Positions 1-13,800 of a stretch of 64,000 bases of DNA are shown piece by piece. Numbering within the stretch: the stretch's first letter is position 1; each line of letters begins with the position of its first letter. This DNA is from Lichenostomus cassidix. Lineage: Eukaryota > Chordata > Aves > Passeriformes > Meliphagidae. The notes below the pieces were generated by a model. The model did not search any database. It saw nothing but the letters and a program-made list of their open reading frames with translations, and was not told the DNA's origin. The position numbers and the translations under genes are program-made. The DNA lies in contig CM039183.1 in NCBI GenBank assembly GCA_008360975.2, positions 79,396,350 to 79,460,349 of the forward strand, written 5' to 3'.

Positions 1-3000
1 ACCAGACAGGTTTTGAGTCTGTTCCTCATCTTGGATCCCAGAACTAACAGTATTTGAGTTCAAATAGCTCTGCATCCTGTTTCACTGGACTATTTTTAGT
101 AGATGGATCCAGAGGATGGATTTAAGTATGAAGACTGAACAAAGCTAATTGATGGTTTATTTTTCTTAAGCCCCCATGCATATTTTGAAAGTACATTTTG
201 TCCGTTTAATCAGCCAACTGTTACCATTACATGTCTTCAGATATTATTTTTTTCCATTGCTCTTTTCAGAAATGCTGTCTATTTTCTCATATTTTTAACA
301 ACGCTGTGTAGGTTAAAGATGTTAAACTCTTCTGGAAGAATGGGGAGGTTCTGATGCTTCAAAGTCTATCAATGTGAAGTCAGTTGGTATTTTATACAGG
401 AGCATTCACTCACAACAGGAGTGCTTATATTGCATTTTTCCAGCAGGCATGTCCTTAACTGTTTAAAACTGCAAAACAAACCTCAAGCCCACAGTTTTAA
501 GAGAATCTAAAGATGTTTAGTTATAAATTAAAAGGATGCCACTGCTTTCTCTTGCTTGAGAATTCAGAGAAAGCAAAGAATACTGGTGGTCAGAGTGAGC
601 AACTTTGGGAAAACCAAGCTGCAAATTTTAAATATAGGGTGAATGTTTATATTTAGAAGGCTTTCTCAAAAGACAGATGTATTCTCAGGTCAACAAAGAA
701 CAAAAATTCTCTCAGAAAAAGTAATTTTTTTTTTCTTTTTCTTTTGTCCAAAGAAAATGAACACTGGCTTATGCAAATACAGAAAATATTCTGCATGTGC
801 CAGTTTACTACTATTCTTATTTTTAAATAATAACTTCACAAATATATAAATATGGAATATTTTGCCTAAAATAGCAAGTTTTGGGTCCTAATCCAGTCTA
901 TCTGTTCAAGCTGTATATCCTAACTTATGGGAAATTTTCTTGTCGTTTCTATGATTAAATCAAAGGGACTCTGTTTAGTGAAAAAAATAATGAAACTTTG
1001 TAAACTCTGAATTAATCTGCAACCAATAGAGTTCAGAAAATAGTTCCTCACCTTCATCCCTTTTTGTCTCTCTAAGGAGAGAGCCATTTCCCCTTGCCAC
1101 CTTGTTTAATTGAAATCCATGCTTCCAACAAACAGATGACAGCAAATATAAACTACAGAAAGAATTTGCAGGTAACTTGAAACAGAAAGACAGCATTTTT
1201 TTCACAGACAGCATTTTTCAATAATCTATGCAAACCTACTGTAATACTTTCTCAGGTTGCCTGCAACTATCTGACATTAAAATATTTTAAATATTATGCA
1301 GGCTTGCAATGGACTACTCTATCTGTCTTACTACAAACTTCACAAAAGACTTGTCTATAAATAGATTCTATGAAAAGAATTGAAGTATCAATATAATACA
1401 GTGTGGGTGGGATATACTGCAGTGTTATCAGAGATCTGAGTTACTCAAGCCTGTGTGAGGGAAATGACTGAGGCTCTGTGTGCAAAGGGGAATAAATTAG
1501 TAAGACAAAAATATTTGAGTGGCAAAAGCAAAACAAAGCAAAACCACATAATTGTTATTGCCATAGAAATATATTTGTAATGAGTGATAAATGAAGAAGG
1601 TGTTATGGCTATTTGTCAGGAAAAAGATGACAATGCCCTAGAAGAATGCATGGCAACAAATCCCTTACTGAGCTGTGGTCTCAAATCCTGAGGATAGAAA
1701 CACCTAGGCCATGGTGGTGTCTGTAATGTTACCTGTAATTTGAAATCATGAATGTCTAACAGTGGAAAGGTCTATTTAAAAGCATATCTCTAAATTTCTA
1801 CACCAAAGGGTGATAGTTTCACAGTGACAGTTTCCTGTGGTGAGAAGCAATTCCAGCCCATTATTGTATATATTTCATTATTATAATGAAAATATGTATT
1901 ATGGGGTATTCAGAAATCAGATATTGCATGGCAAAAGATGACATATAAAAACACAAGCACTTTTAAATATAGAAAAGTTTTGCATAGATAAAATGTAGAC
2001 AATCTTGGACAGTGGGGAGTGACATTTAGTGGAAGACAAGGATAGGAATTTCAGATCTTTATTTTACCCTAACAAAAATAATTTAAATGATTTCTGCAGT
2101 CATGTGAGTTTTAATAATGGAAGAAGGTCCTTCTCTCTTCTGCAGAATGTTTGTTGTCCCACTGTGTTCTTGGGGTTGTACTTCTTGTGTCAAGGCTGAC
2201 TACCCTCATTCTACTTTCAAGATATTTACAGAAACCACTTCTCTAAGTTACTAAAGATTTACATATATTTGCTGGTTTTCTACCCATCTTTTTTATTTTT
2301 CCTCCCTTTTAATTACGTTCACTATTCTTTGGTCTGGAGGTGTCAGAATATGACATCTTTAACAACTGTTAACAACTGTTGTTAACAACTGTTTTATTTT
2401 TTCAGTAAAAAAATATTTCCTTTTGGTTTTGGATTTTCCATCCAATTTGGCAATATGTTTGATAATACATTCAAATAGTATATTAAGAAAATTAATGTGA
2501 AGTATTTCACTGAAAAAGTACTTTTCCTTATAGAATTAAGAAAATCACATTATTTCTGTTTTGTGTCATAGTCACAACCCAGAACTTTCTTTACCAATAT
2601 GGTTATTTAGGGAGGATCAGGCAACACAGTATTATCCTGCAATGGCTTTATGAACTCTGTGAATGCTTCTGTGTGTGAGTATGTGTCTTTCTCATCCTCA
2701 TCCAGGTTGTCTACTTTTTTTTTTTAAATATTATTTAATAAGAATTTATCTCTTTCCACAAGACTCTTGACTTGTTCCATTCCAGGATGTGTATCTTTGT
2801 ATTTTTTTTTTCAATGGTGCTTCTATACCACTGAATAGGAGAACAATGTTTGGTTCTTAGCATTAGGTGCCTCAGGTACCTGAGATATCTGCATTGGGAT
2901 ACAGGGAAGAGAGCGGAACCTACAGGACACTGGGTTACTTCTTGATTGTCAGCAGACATTGGGGTCTGAGGGGATCATCAGACTGGACAGCCGTGCTTTG

Positions 3001-4758
3001 CTGACTGGAATCCAGGGACACATTTCACTTACCCAAACTTTGCTGTCAGGCAGTCATAACTGTGTTAAATCTGCTAGAAGGCTTGCCATCCACAGCAGTG
3101 TTTTCTGGGTGCCACTCATGGTTTTGAATGTTTTTGTTTGTTTCTAATTTACTACATGTTTAAGTCACAGGAAGAAAAGAAATATTTTGTAGTGGAGTAA
3201 TAGTGAGTTTCCCTCCCTGGATTTGTGGTTGTAATATTAGCTAAAGCCAGGTAAGTAATACACCAGGAAAATGAATACTGAGGGTTGCACTTAGTGAGTC
3301 TTTTCACAGAATTCAATTATAAAATTTTCTAACAATCTTTGTTCCATTAGGGAATCGATTCTCAATTGTGTCATCTTTCTAGTAAAATATTCTAGTAAAA
3401 CTGTCATAGTATTTTCTTGTTCCTTGTACTGAGCTCTCTGGGGTAAAAACAAGGGTTTAATTTGAGGGCAATCAGATGCTAATTTTTAAGACAGTCCTTG
3501 TTTATCTATGGTAATTTACTGCAAGGGAAATTTTAGTGGTACAAGGCGAGCAAGAGAACAAAGAAGTTTGGCTCAAGTTTCATTCACACTCTCTGAATGG
3601 TGACTGTGCTGTGTATGTAAATCAGATCTCTGGTCTAAAAGAAGCTGGAGGGTTTTAAAAGGCTCTAAATGTATGGGTGTCCCACTGTTCCTGCATCATT
3701 CCCACAGCCCTGCTGACAAACAGGACACAACCTGGCCCCTACCACTGTTCTCTAATCTGTCTGCAGCCTTGCCCTATTTCTTTGTGCATGTGAGGGGACA
3801 GAGACATGCCTGTCCTTCTGTTCCAGTCTTCCCTCTTTATCCCTGTCTGGCAGCTATGCCAAGCAAGAACAGGGCCACTTGAGACTTGCAATTCAAAAAC
3901 CAACCTGGCATTGGGGTGACAGTGGGCACAGCTACTCTTCAGAAAAACAAGGAGTCCTTTGAAAAGGAAAGTTAGAGAAACCATGTTTATTACAGCTTTC
4001 TATGTTTTGATTTAACCTCAATGTCTTCAGCTCCTACTTCTTCTGTCCTTTCTCTGTTACTCTTTCCACCCCTCTCCCCAGGAATCCCATTCAAACAATA
4101 CTCTCCATGTTTTGTCCCCAGTTTGGCATGCTATCCAAAAGCTACATAAGCACTGTCTAGCCGGCTGAGCACAGTCTAGTATAAATAAATAATATTTTTA
4201 GATATCTACCACTCTGTCAGTCTTTCTTTTACGGACAGTTTCTGGAGACCTTTCATCAGTCTGCTTTGAGATCTCATTAGCACCTTGAAAATCTGAGGTT
4301 ACTGGAAAAAAGCAGGAAAAACCTAAAACATTAAACTTCTCTACATATTTTTATTCTGATTTGGATTAATATTTGTCAAAATTATTTTACTAGCTACTAG
4401 TACTTGTTGCCCTGGGGAAAATCTCAAGTGATATCAAGGAGTTAAGCCAGTAGAGTTTTATTGCTACACAGAAACCTACTTAGTTATCTCACTGCTGACA
4501 AAACAACTTATTCTGGTTTTTCACTGAAAACTGTGACGGGGATCTGTTGTTCAAATAGGGCTTAATTAATATTTTAAGAGTATTATGTGCTTTAATGTGG
4601 GTGGGTATCTCCTTGAACACTGGGATATATTGATATCCAGTCCTAACCCTTATTACATAAACAAGTTAGTGATTTTCTAAATTATTTTTGCTTCCCTAAT
4701 GCAAAAAACCATGGTTTCTATTTTACAGTACAGCTGCATATTGGCCTGAAGACATTGA
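1..4758. other. Non-coding; no gene seen
   Basis: AT-rich sequence with T runs near 725 and 2716 and the decamer repeat at 2361. Short open frames at 643, 2735, 2959 and 3673 have no splice or sequence support. Confidence 0.6.
2361..2393. repeat. Three tandem AACAACTGTT decamers
   Basis: Two abutting copies and a third after GTT. Each copy contains CAACTG, which fits both an E-box (CANNTG) and a MYB half-site. Confidence 0.9.
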
Positions 4759-5135
4759 TGCCTAAAGCAAGGTAACCTGAAACAGAGGCCAAGACAAAGT
4801 TAGGAGAGTAAAAAGCAGACAAATTTATTAAAGTCCTTTAGGTACAACTGGAGCAAACAAAGCTCCCTTGTGACCCGAAAATGGACCCAAAGCCATGAAC
4901 ACTTCACATTTTATAAATTCTGTCTTATTAGCATATTGGGCCTTAATTTTCAGTCACACCCTCGGGTGATTATGTCAACCACCCCAAGCCTGCTCCCCCC
5001 AGTTCACTGTTGTTTACATATTTTGGGGCTCTGAGGCAGTGAGAATGCCCTTGGATTTCCACTAAGGGGGAATTGTTTTGGCTAAAGGTACTGGGAACCA
5101 AGGTTTTAGCATTTTATATGAAGCCCAGTACTACA
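4759..5135 (-). mobile_element. Probable solo LTR of an endogenous retrovirus, degraded
   Basis: On the minus strand the block starts TGTAGTACTGGGCTTCATAT. It contains a CTTTAATAAATTTGTCTGC motif that reads as a polyadenylation signal, followed by a T-rich U5-like stretch, and it ends about 375 bases later at CA. Overall length, the TG...CA ends and the poly(A) position fit an LTR, and the sequence around the signal resembles LTRs of passerine ERVL-like elements as I remember them. I could not see a matching target-site duplication, and no internal gag or pol sequence lies next to it, so it would be a solo LTR. The exact ends are uncertain by several bases. Confidence 0.5.
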
Positions 5136-6155
5136 CCAAACCATGAGATAAATGAGGCATAAAAGCTAAAAATTCTTAAGGCACCAATATAAGGTGTTTT
5201 ATTCAAAGTTGTGTATTACATTAAACTCTTCAGTATTTTGGTCATAGCTCTAGTGCCTTGCCATGTGAAAAATTATGAGCTTTTATTTTATTATGCGGAA
5301 GAGATCCTCTATTTTCCACCTCATTTGACTTTCTGTTCTGCAGATCAAATATTCTGAAAGAAATATCTGAAGATTTGCACTTGATATTCTGATATAGATT
5401 TACTGTCTGTATTATATTTAACATTCTCAGAATGGTTTTGGTACCACCATAAAATTTAAGACTCATAGAGAAAAAGAGCAAAAGGAGCCATTCTGTCATC
5501 TTCCCTGATCTGTGGATGCCTTATATTTAACCCAGTTACTAATATCTTGAGCCAAGTGCCATGAACTCGATTAATTAATGTAATGCAGTAGCTCTTGTAG
5601 CACCTGTCACAGGAATTTAGAGAACTTAATCACCCCAACTCTCCCTTTCTAAAGCCCATGTGTACTGTGATTACAGAGCACAGAACTCTCTACACCATCT
5701 TTGAAATGAACTAAACAGTAACACCCTGACTGCAAGGTATTTGCTCCCTTTCCCAGTCATTTTTATTGTTCTCTGTTGCATTATGCACCATTCAAAAGTC
5801 CCCTTTATAGCAGGGGCATAAGAAACATCTAGTATAATCCAGCATACTTTAAAAAATATCCCAGATACAGATAGCGTTGTATTTTCTTTATTCTTTCTCA
5901 CTGCTGCCTTTCTAGCCTTAGCAAAAGAAATAATACTTTATAATTTTTTTTCAAGCTTCTGACTACAGCTATATCCTTTGTGGTCTGGGACAGTTCTCTC
6001 ATGGGTTTACTGCTTGCTTCTGTGACTGCAAGGTGGTTTCCTGTTATCTATAAAAAATAAAGCAACTAAGAAAGGTTTGTAATGACTGGAAAAAATGAAA
6101 TATAATGGTGTGTGTCCTCCTTGAATTAATTTCCAAGCATATGAGGGATAAAAAG

Positions 6156-6220
6156 AAAATTATATTCCTATTTTACCAAGAAATTATATTCCATCAGAAA
6201 TTATATTCCATTTTACCAAG
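6156..6220. repeat. Triplicated AAATTATATTCC motif
   Basis: Three tandem copies of AAATTATATTCC. The first and third carry the extension TTTTACCAAG and the middle one is shortened, which suggests nested slippage. Confidence 0.9.
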
Positions 6221-8376
6221 GGAAAAACATGCTCGACCAGCATGGCTGTCGTCTCTGATTAATGATTTTCAATGTGGATGATCAGTGAGCAACAGATGAA
6301 ACTCCACTTCAGTAAAGCTTTTGGTACCACCTCCCTCAACATCCTCCTTTAGAAGGCGAGGAACTTATGGACAGCATGATTGCACTGGTTTAGGTGGGTT
6401 AAATCTGTCTGGACTTCCAGGTTTAGATGATGACTTGACGTCTAGCTGTGTGTGGATAAATACTATGTATCAAGCATAAATAGAGAAGCCTCTATTATTG
6501 AATAACTCTTTCAACAGTCTGCAGGATAAAATTTCTTGGAAAATATAAAGAGAACATGAAAGTTTAAACACAGCATTAAATTTGGAGGGTTGACTGGTGA
6601 GTGGCAGAACTTCAGTCAAGGAAATCTTAAGGACTATGTCAACAGGAATGTTACAAATTTCAATGAACAGCGCACATTTCCCCACCAGAGGCAAAATAAT
6701 AACAATAATATTAAATCTGGGCAGGGACAGCCGTGGCTCACAGGGCTCTTATGGGTCTGATACATAGAAGTAAAGCCAGTTGATTAAGACAAGTCATTTT
6801 TCTCCTCTGCTCAGCAGCATTTGCACTGGAAGATTGATTCCAGTTTTGGGTTTCCTGTTCAAAAGAGCTGTTAAGAGATTGGCTGACATAAGCAGAAGGC
6901 TACCAAATGGTATGGGGCATCAGGCATGAGAGCTGCCTGGAGAAATTGATGGAGTTAGGAATCCTGAACCTGGCAGGAGGAAGCTAAGGCGAGGTCTTCC
7001 AGCTGCCTGCAGATAATTGCAGGCAGCTACAAAGATGGTGGAGCCAAGGTATTTTCATTGATGGCAGAAGATATAAAGAGGCCAAAACTTGCATTTTGGG
7101 ATGTTTGCTAATCATGACATAAGGGAGGAGTCTTTCCCTTGAAGGATTATGCAACACTGGAACAGGTTCTGTCCTTGGAGGGGATGGACAAACCAGAAAA
7201 ACTACGGCTGACTTGACCTCATGTAGGAGATTGCTGTACATTGGACAGAAAGCTGAAGTAGATAACCTCTAGACATATCCCCAGTCAGAGTTCAATGACT
7301 CTGTGTTTCTCTGGATCAAAATCCAAACATATATGACCGTTTAGACCTTGATATCATTTAATGTTTTGTCAGTCATCACATTAGTAAACTTCATGAACGG
7401 TTTGTAGTATCAAATTGTTGTTGATAATGTTGAATGCCAGACTTCCTGAAGAAATGTCACTGTTTCATTCTCTACTCAATGATTATTTTTAATGAATATT
7501 TAACTTACCTGTTAAGCTATATCCCTTGATGAGGCACTTCTGTTTAGTAAAGCAAATGGTTTATATTTCTAGAAGTCTAAACATAAAAGAGTACATTTGC
7601 CTTTATTAATCAAGCATGTAATTTTCCCTCAAAAAGTGAAATCTGGTTTGGGTTGAGTGTGATAATTTTCCCATTAAATTATAGTGAGTGGTACTGATTA
7701 TCTTTCAAATCTGCTAGTTTTGCTTTGTTCACCATTAATACAATCATATATCATCTGTTCCACCACCATGCCTGAGGCTAGTGCCATGTGACCCTTTTGA
7801 AAAGACTCGTAGCTTCCATTCTTCCTGAATTTTTACTGTGTTCCAGATTTGTTACACCAGAATATCAGTAACTCTGAAATAATTTGTCCAGCAGTTTCAT
7901 GAATCTTAGATTCCCACTATCTGGTCTTAAAAACATTTAGCCAGTGTCTCCTTACCTTTGTGGAACCAATTTGAAGCACTTGCATGCGTGCATATACATC
8001 TCATGGGTCTCTCCTTTGCTTATCCCTGCTCCAATCTAATAAGTGGATTATTTTTGTTGATTATAAAGATCTGAAACACCTGCCTAGTTTTCACACAGAG
8101 GTGCATCTTTGGGTGAGATTTTTCTCCATCATCCCTTTACAGATGTCCAACCACTTTTTGTTTCCATATCTATCTTGTAATGACAGTAATTTTTTCCCCA
8201 TACCAACTTGAGCTTGAGGAGCAATTTATTCTGTTGCCTGCTTTGGCCAATAGCCTTGTATCATTAGCTTGCTTTGATGAGTAGAATTTTCTTAGTACAT
8301 AGATCTGTATTTTTCTGAATTCCTTCAGGTTTGAGTTACATTATGATTATTCAGAAGCTTTGGCATGCATATACTT

Positions 8377-8402
8377 ATATGTGTGTGTGTATATATATAT
8401 AT
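8377..8402. repeat. Compound (TG)n(TA)n microsatellite
   Basis: Five to six GT units run directly into six TA units. Short but probably polymorphic. Confidence 0.9.
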
Positions 8403-10765
8403 TTGTTTCTCCATTCCAGCTTTCGAAAATAAACTGTAGCCAGAGATATTTAAATATGAGATTTTTGGCAAGCAGTAGCTTCCAAACTTTAGAAAAGAGC
8501 AAATGGTGTTTCTCTGATGAGATGAAATAACTGGCCTAAGACAAATTATTCATATTATTTCCATTAGCACAGGATTTCAGTATCATGTATACTTAGTGTT
8601 TCCTACTTGAACCTCTTAGTGACCCTCTTTGAATAAAAGCAAACTTTGTTTAGTTTTCTTAACTGATGAAATTAACCTCTTTTCTTTTTCATCATCCAGG
8701 TAACCAGAGTTGTTTGGGAGGAGGGACACGCTTGCCTACACTCTCATCCTTCTCTTTTCTGTCTAGGAATGAGACTGCATTAGAGAAATGAATCACCTTG
8801 GCTTTTCTTCGTGCTCTGCAGCATGTTCCCTTCCCTCAACCCAGGTTCTGCCTTTGGGACTTACATAAAAACAAACCACATCTCCCCACACTCCACCCTG
8901 CCCTTGGTGCTGCTGTTGAGTTTTTGAAGGAGGGGCTCACTTTCCCCGTGATAAATATTTTAAAATGTGTAAATGTAATTGTCTGCAAAAGTTAGTCCTG
9001 TGCAAACCATTGCCATAGTGAAGGAAAATACAGAGCAAGACAAATGGAACAGAGTTAGCCGTAAATTGAGAGTTAGAGGCTCTAAAAAAAATAAGTTTCT
9101 TTGCTTCTCCTAATTGTGTAGGTATAAACCTGAAATGTGAAAACTTTTCTTTTTTTCCCCCCAATCCAAGTTTTGACTATCCTGCTTAGTAGAGTGCTTA
9201 GAAGGGTGAATAACATCATTGCAATGAAACGTGGAGAGTTAGCTCTATATTTGTATTGATATCAAAGTGAGAATTACTTACTAAATAAAGCAATAAAGAT
9301 TGTTGGTAAGAATAGGAGAATTATCTGTCAGGACCATGTTAGGTAGAAAAGACTTACAGGAACAAGGTAAATCACTACTACTCTAAACAATCATTTCTGT
9401 GTTCTCTGGGAACACACACCACTCAATTTTTTTCCATTTTTCTTTCTTAGAAATCATTTAATATCTGTTCTAAATAGAGGGTATTTAGCTCCTTGGTGAA
9501 TTTTGCAAGGATAAAAGAAGCTACCATTTCATTGACACTTTTTCAACCAATGACCCTGCTCACTAACCTGATGGATTTTGAACTTTCTGCCCAGATAGTT
9601 AACTGAAAACATTTTTAAGTGCTTTTCTTGCTTTTCGTCTCATTTTATTTGTTCCACACATTTTACAGTCCTGTGAAATAGGACAACTGTGGGCACCAAT
9701 GGCAAGCCAATTTCTGAAAACTACTGAAAGTGTAGGTGCTGCTAAGGCTGACGGATAATAAAGTCAGTTGGCTTGCTGTGTGGCTGCAACCTGTGGTTCT
9801 TCCAGTCAGTGAGTTCATTCATCTGGAGCTGGCTTGGACAAACAGAGAATTAAGCTTTGATTAGAAGATGCCTTTGGTTGACTTTGCAGAAAGCTTCTTA
9901 TGGCAGCTGCCATGAGAGTTTTTAGAACATGCTTTTGCTTGTCACTTGTGCTCCAGTAAATGTCAGCATAATTGAAATTACCATGATCAATGAGTGAGCT
10001 TTTTTACAGCTCTCCTTTTTTCATGCACAAATGCTTCCTGTTCTGCCTTCTAATCCTGCCCTGGAGATGCTTAACAGTTCCTTATGACTATTGTTTTTCA
10101 CTATTTTCACTCTCATCTCAGTCCAAACTCTTTCAGCTGTGGTGAGCAGACTATATTTGTAAACTTTTCCCTCTGAGATAATGTCCTTCTTCACACATGT
10201 TTGCATATTCATATAATACATCCTGCTACTTGAATGCCACCACTGCCAGTTCCTTGGTTTACTGATACCGAAACCAGGTAGCCAAGATCCACTATTTCAT
10301 TATTTATGTAAGTCTGTAAGGACAAAGAAGGAAAAATATCCTGGATCTCTTTGTGGTTTTTATAATTCTGTTTCATAAGCACAGTGAAAAAGTTTAGTGA
10401 GTTAATGAAAGGACTCTCTTATTTACATGCAAACTTAGCAGATCTGTGACAGAAGATACCATCTTAGAAACTTCAGTAACTTCTAGTCCAATCTCATGTT
10501 AAGATTGACCTTTTCACTGACCTTAGGAAGTTTTTGCAAGATTGATGATTCTATATTTTTGATATAATATCTTATGATGCTCTTTCAAATACCACTTTTT
10601 ATTGTTCTTTTGGACATTCTTTCCTATTCCTCTCACCATTTCTTTGGACTCCACTCTCATGATTCTTCCATAGCCACACATGCCATCTTCTACTGACGGC
10701 AGCCACATCTTCTGTTAGATTCAACAGACTGCCCTTGTGAATTAATGGTCCATATTAAATAAAGG

Positions 10766-10842
10766 AATATAATATAATATAGTATAATATAATATAATAT
10801 AATATAGTATAATATAATATAGTATAATATAATATAATATAA
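10766..10842. repeat. AATAT-type pentanucleotide array
   Basis: About 77 bases of tandem ATAAT/AATAT pentamers with a TAGTATAATATAATA-type variant unit recurring at regular intervals. This suggests a short higher-order arrangement of A-to-G variants. Pure A/T except for the variant Gs. Likely a length-variable microsatellite. Confidence 0.95.
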
Positions 10843-13800
10843 CCTGTTTTACTTCTTTTCCTTCATCAGGAGCAGATACCAGGTTATTCAGAAGGACAGA
10901 GACTGAGTTGCCATAAACCAAACCTTTTTTTTTTTAACCCTAAAATTTCTGCTAAAACTTCTCCCCTCCTTCCTTTCACTTTGAAGGAAAAAAAACAAGA
11001 GTATTAAAACCTCACATATGCAAGCCTAAGCATCAAGTTGCCCTTTAAAATGCTGGTTGATGCTGTGGTGACATCCCACATGCCTCCTGGTGCCTCCCAA
11101 CTCCAACACCACTCTTCTTCTAGTGGGCTAAGCAGGGACACTATGGCAGTCAGCCATGCAACATCAAGCCTGGGTTTGGTTAACACTTACATATTTTTCT
11201 TGCTAATTCTATTAAGCTTCATCTGCTTCTTGCCATCTTCATGGACCAGTGCAGATTTCACTCACCCTCTCAAATGTAATTTCTTAGGGTGGCTGTCTCA
11301 CTTCTTTCACAACACTTGTGGTCCTTTTGATGAGAAACCTCTGATGCTTCTTTCTCTTGTGGTAATAAACCAACCAGCACCTTTGCGACACAGCAGGTCA
11401 CTGCCCTCTGGCTACAAGAATCTTGAACTCTTGCTGTTCTGTAGTAGAAATAAACAGTAACTTATATGCTTCCACCAGGGAGGTACATGGGTGAAAAAAA
11501 GGGCAGATGAACTGTGCTCTAGGCCAAATACTTGGCTATAATTTTCCCAAATGGCAGCCTAACAGTGCTGGGGAATGTCTTTATTGTTCTCTTATGTATA
11601 CAGTTAGGTATTCTTTAATTAACTATGGTTTGACTATGGAGGGTGGGATTTTTTTTATGGTTTTCTCTCTTCTTCCATCAGAAATTAGGGGGCAGCAGAT
11701 ATAAAAATGAAAGGAAAACAATAGGTGGAATAAGATAAAGAAAATTCGGTATGATACAGACCATGATTTTAAACATATTTGACCCTGAGACAATTTTAAC
11801 TTCTCCATGACCATTTATTGATGTTATTCTTCCCACCCTCCAGCTCATACCTGGACAACACTAATTAGGCTTATTAAAGTAATTAAGATTTTTCTGCCTC
11901 TCTTAAATAAAATGTAGAACTTCAGATAATTTCTTTAGTGTAATACATTATATAAACAATGAGAAAACCATATACTCAGTTTGACTTGATCTTGAAAGTG
12001 AAAGTGTCCACAGTAAATAACATAAGACTTTTTTAAAAAATACAATTCTAGCCCTTCTAGGGGGAAACTTGAATGACCTTAGATTAAGTTTTAGCATGAG
12101 GGGCAAAATGAAGGAAAGAGCACTCCCCAAACAAATAAAAAGCAGTAGAAAGTAATGCTCTAAGTGTGACTTTTCAGTGTAGTGCAGCTCCCAAGGAGTC
12201 AAGATGACATTGATATGCCAATACTCTGTTACTTAAGTGGGAAGTGGTGGGCCTGATATGCTGACTTCAATTTCTTGTGTACTGGAGATGAGGAACTGCA
12301 TCACTGCACAACAAGAAAAGTAAGTGGCTTGGAGTGGGTGTTATAAGGGGTACTTTTATATAAAGTTTGACGATAACAAAATATGTAAAAATTGGCAAGT
12401 TTGACTCAACAAATAAAGTATGAGATACTGGAATGCTGAAAAGGGCAATAGAGTTGGTTTATCTTTGCCCCTAGCATCAGGCAGGGATTAAGAGAGGGTA
12501 ATTTAGATGAATCGTTAGGAGAAAAACTTAGGTTGCTTTTCTGCCCTGTAAAAGGCTGAAACAATTTGCCAAGTCAAGGGTGCAAGCCTTCATCCATTCA
12601 GACACACAGTGGAAAATATACTTTAAGAAACAAGTCTCTGACATATTCCCTGCCTGTATTTCTGGTTATTCTGCTTTTGTCGTGCTGATCTTTTATACCA
12701 CAAGATATAAGAATTATCATATAATAATTTGCTTTCCTTGTGTGTAAGCCCCATGTACATCAGGCCTGTTCCACTCAGGCTCGTAAGGCTACTCCTGAAT
12801 CAGAATTAGCTGAATAAGGATTAGCTAGGGCATTTAGGACTTCCCAGGAGTGAAGGAAGAGAGCCTGGGCATGGAAATTCTCTCCATCTCCTAGCATAAT
12901 GCAGACTTTCTTGGATATCCCATGCAACAGCTAATCTTTTCTCTCAAATTCTTATTGTAAAGGGTGTGGTTTTCAGTTCCTAGGCAAGTGATGTGAGGTG
13001 TTGGAATAAACTTTGACATAATTTTGGAGTGGATAATATCGGAGATTTTGCAAGACTCATTCTGACACTGAAATTTTTCACTTCACTTGGAATGAATTCT
13101 TATCCTGTGATAAAAACCAAAGCGAGGGAATTATCTAGAATAGAACAATCTTTTTCTGTTGAAGGGTAGAAAACAAGCATATAAAAGCAAATGAAATTAG
13201 ACTTACATAAGCAGCTGAGTTGGGGAGGGGTATGTCCACTTAAATGGTGAAGGATGTGAAAAATGTGAGCCAGGAGTGATCAGTCATTGTTTTTTGGGGC
13301 AGAAGAACTAGTGGGCCTCAGTGAAGCTTTCCTGCAGCAGGTTTGAAGGAAACAAAAGGAAATGTTTATGATGCACATTAAATTCTAAGAATCCTCATGG
13401 GATGTTTTGGAGGCCAAAAACATAGAGAGAGCTGGAAAGGATCTGGATAGATTAGTGAAGATTAAGTCCATTTGTGTCTATTCCATGCAGCCATTAGATG
13501 CAAGCTTCGTGTCAGACACTCCCACTGATAGCTGGAAACAGGGGATTACAACACAGGAAGAACCCTTTAATGTGGGCTCTGTTCTTGTTCTGTTCTGTAC
13601 ACATCTGCTGCCAGCAGCTCTTGGAGAAGGGATACTGAATATATGGACCTTCAGCCTTGGACACAGCAGAACACTTTGCAGGAAACAGCTGGTAGCTTTC
13701 TGGATCCCAGAGGGATGAAACACATCTTCACTTGGCTGTATTTCAAGCAAATGTTTAATGTGAGATCTGTAGTGAACTTTATAGCTGACAAATGTAAGGC

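Larger units (their letters stand above)
5136..10765. other. Non-coding; simple repeats only
   Basis: Contains the AAATTATATTCC triplication and the compound TG/TA microsatellite. A minus-strand frame at 6470-6694 reads smoothly but has no donor. A frame at 10021-10221 (minus) has only a weak acceptor. Confidence 0.55.

Noticed and set aside
10021..10221. Minus-strand frame that reads smoothly as protein
   Set aside because: The acceptor has no pyrimidine tract and there is no good donor. It lies well beyond the other candidates.
11264..11363. Minus-strand AGG|GTGAGT donor with an upstream CATCAG acceptor
   Set aside because: Good splice sites, but all three frames between them contain a stop. 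At most it could be a non-coding exon.
11038..11460. 140-codon plus-strand open frame with a hydrophobic centre
   Set aside because: Ser/Pro/Leu-rich translation of pyrimidine-rich DNA. The membrane-like stretch comes from T/C-rich codons, and there is no domain or promoter.
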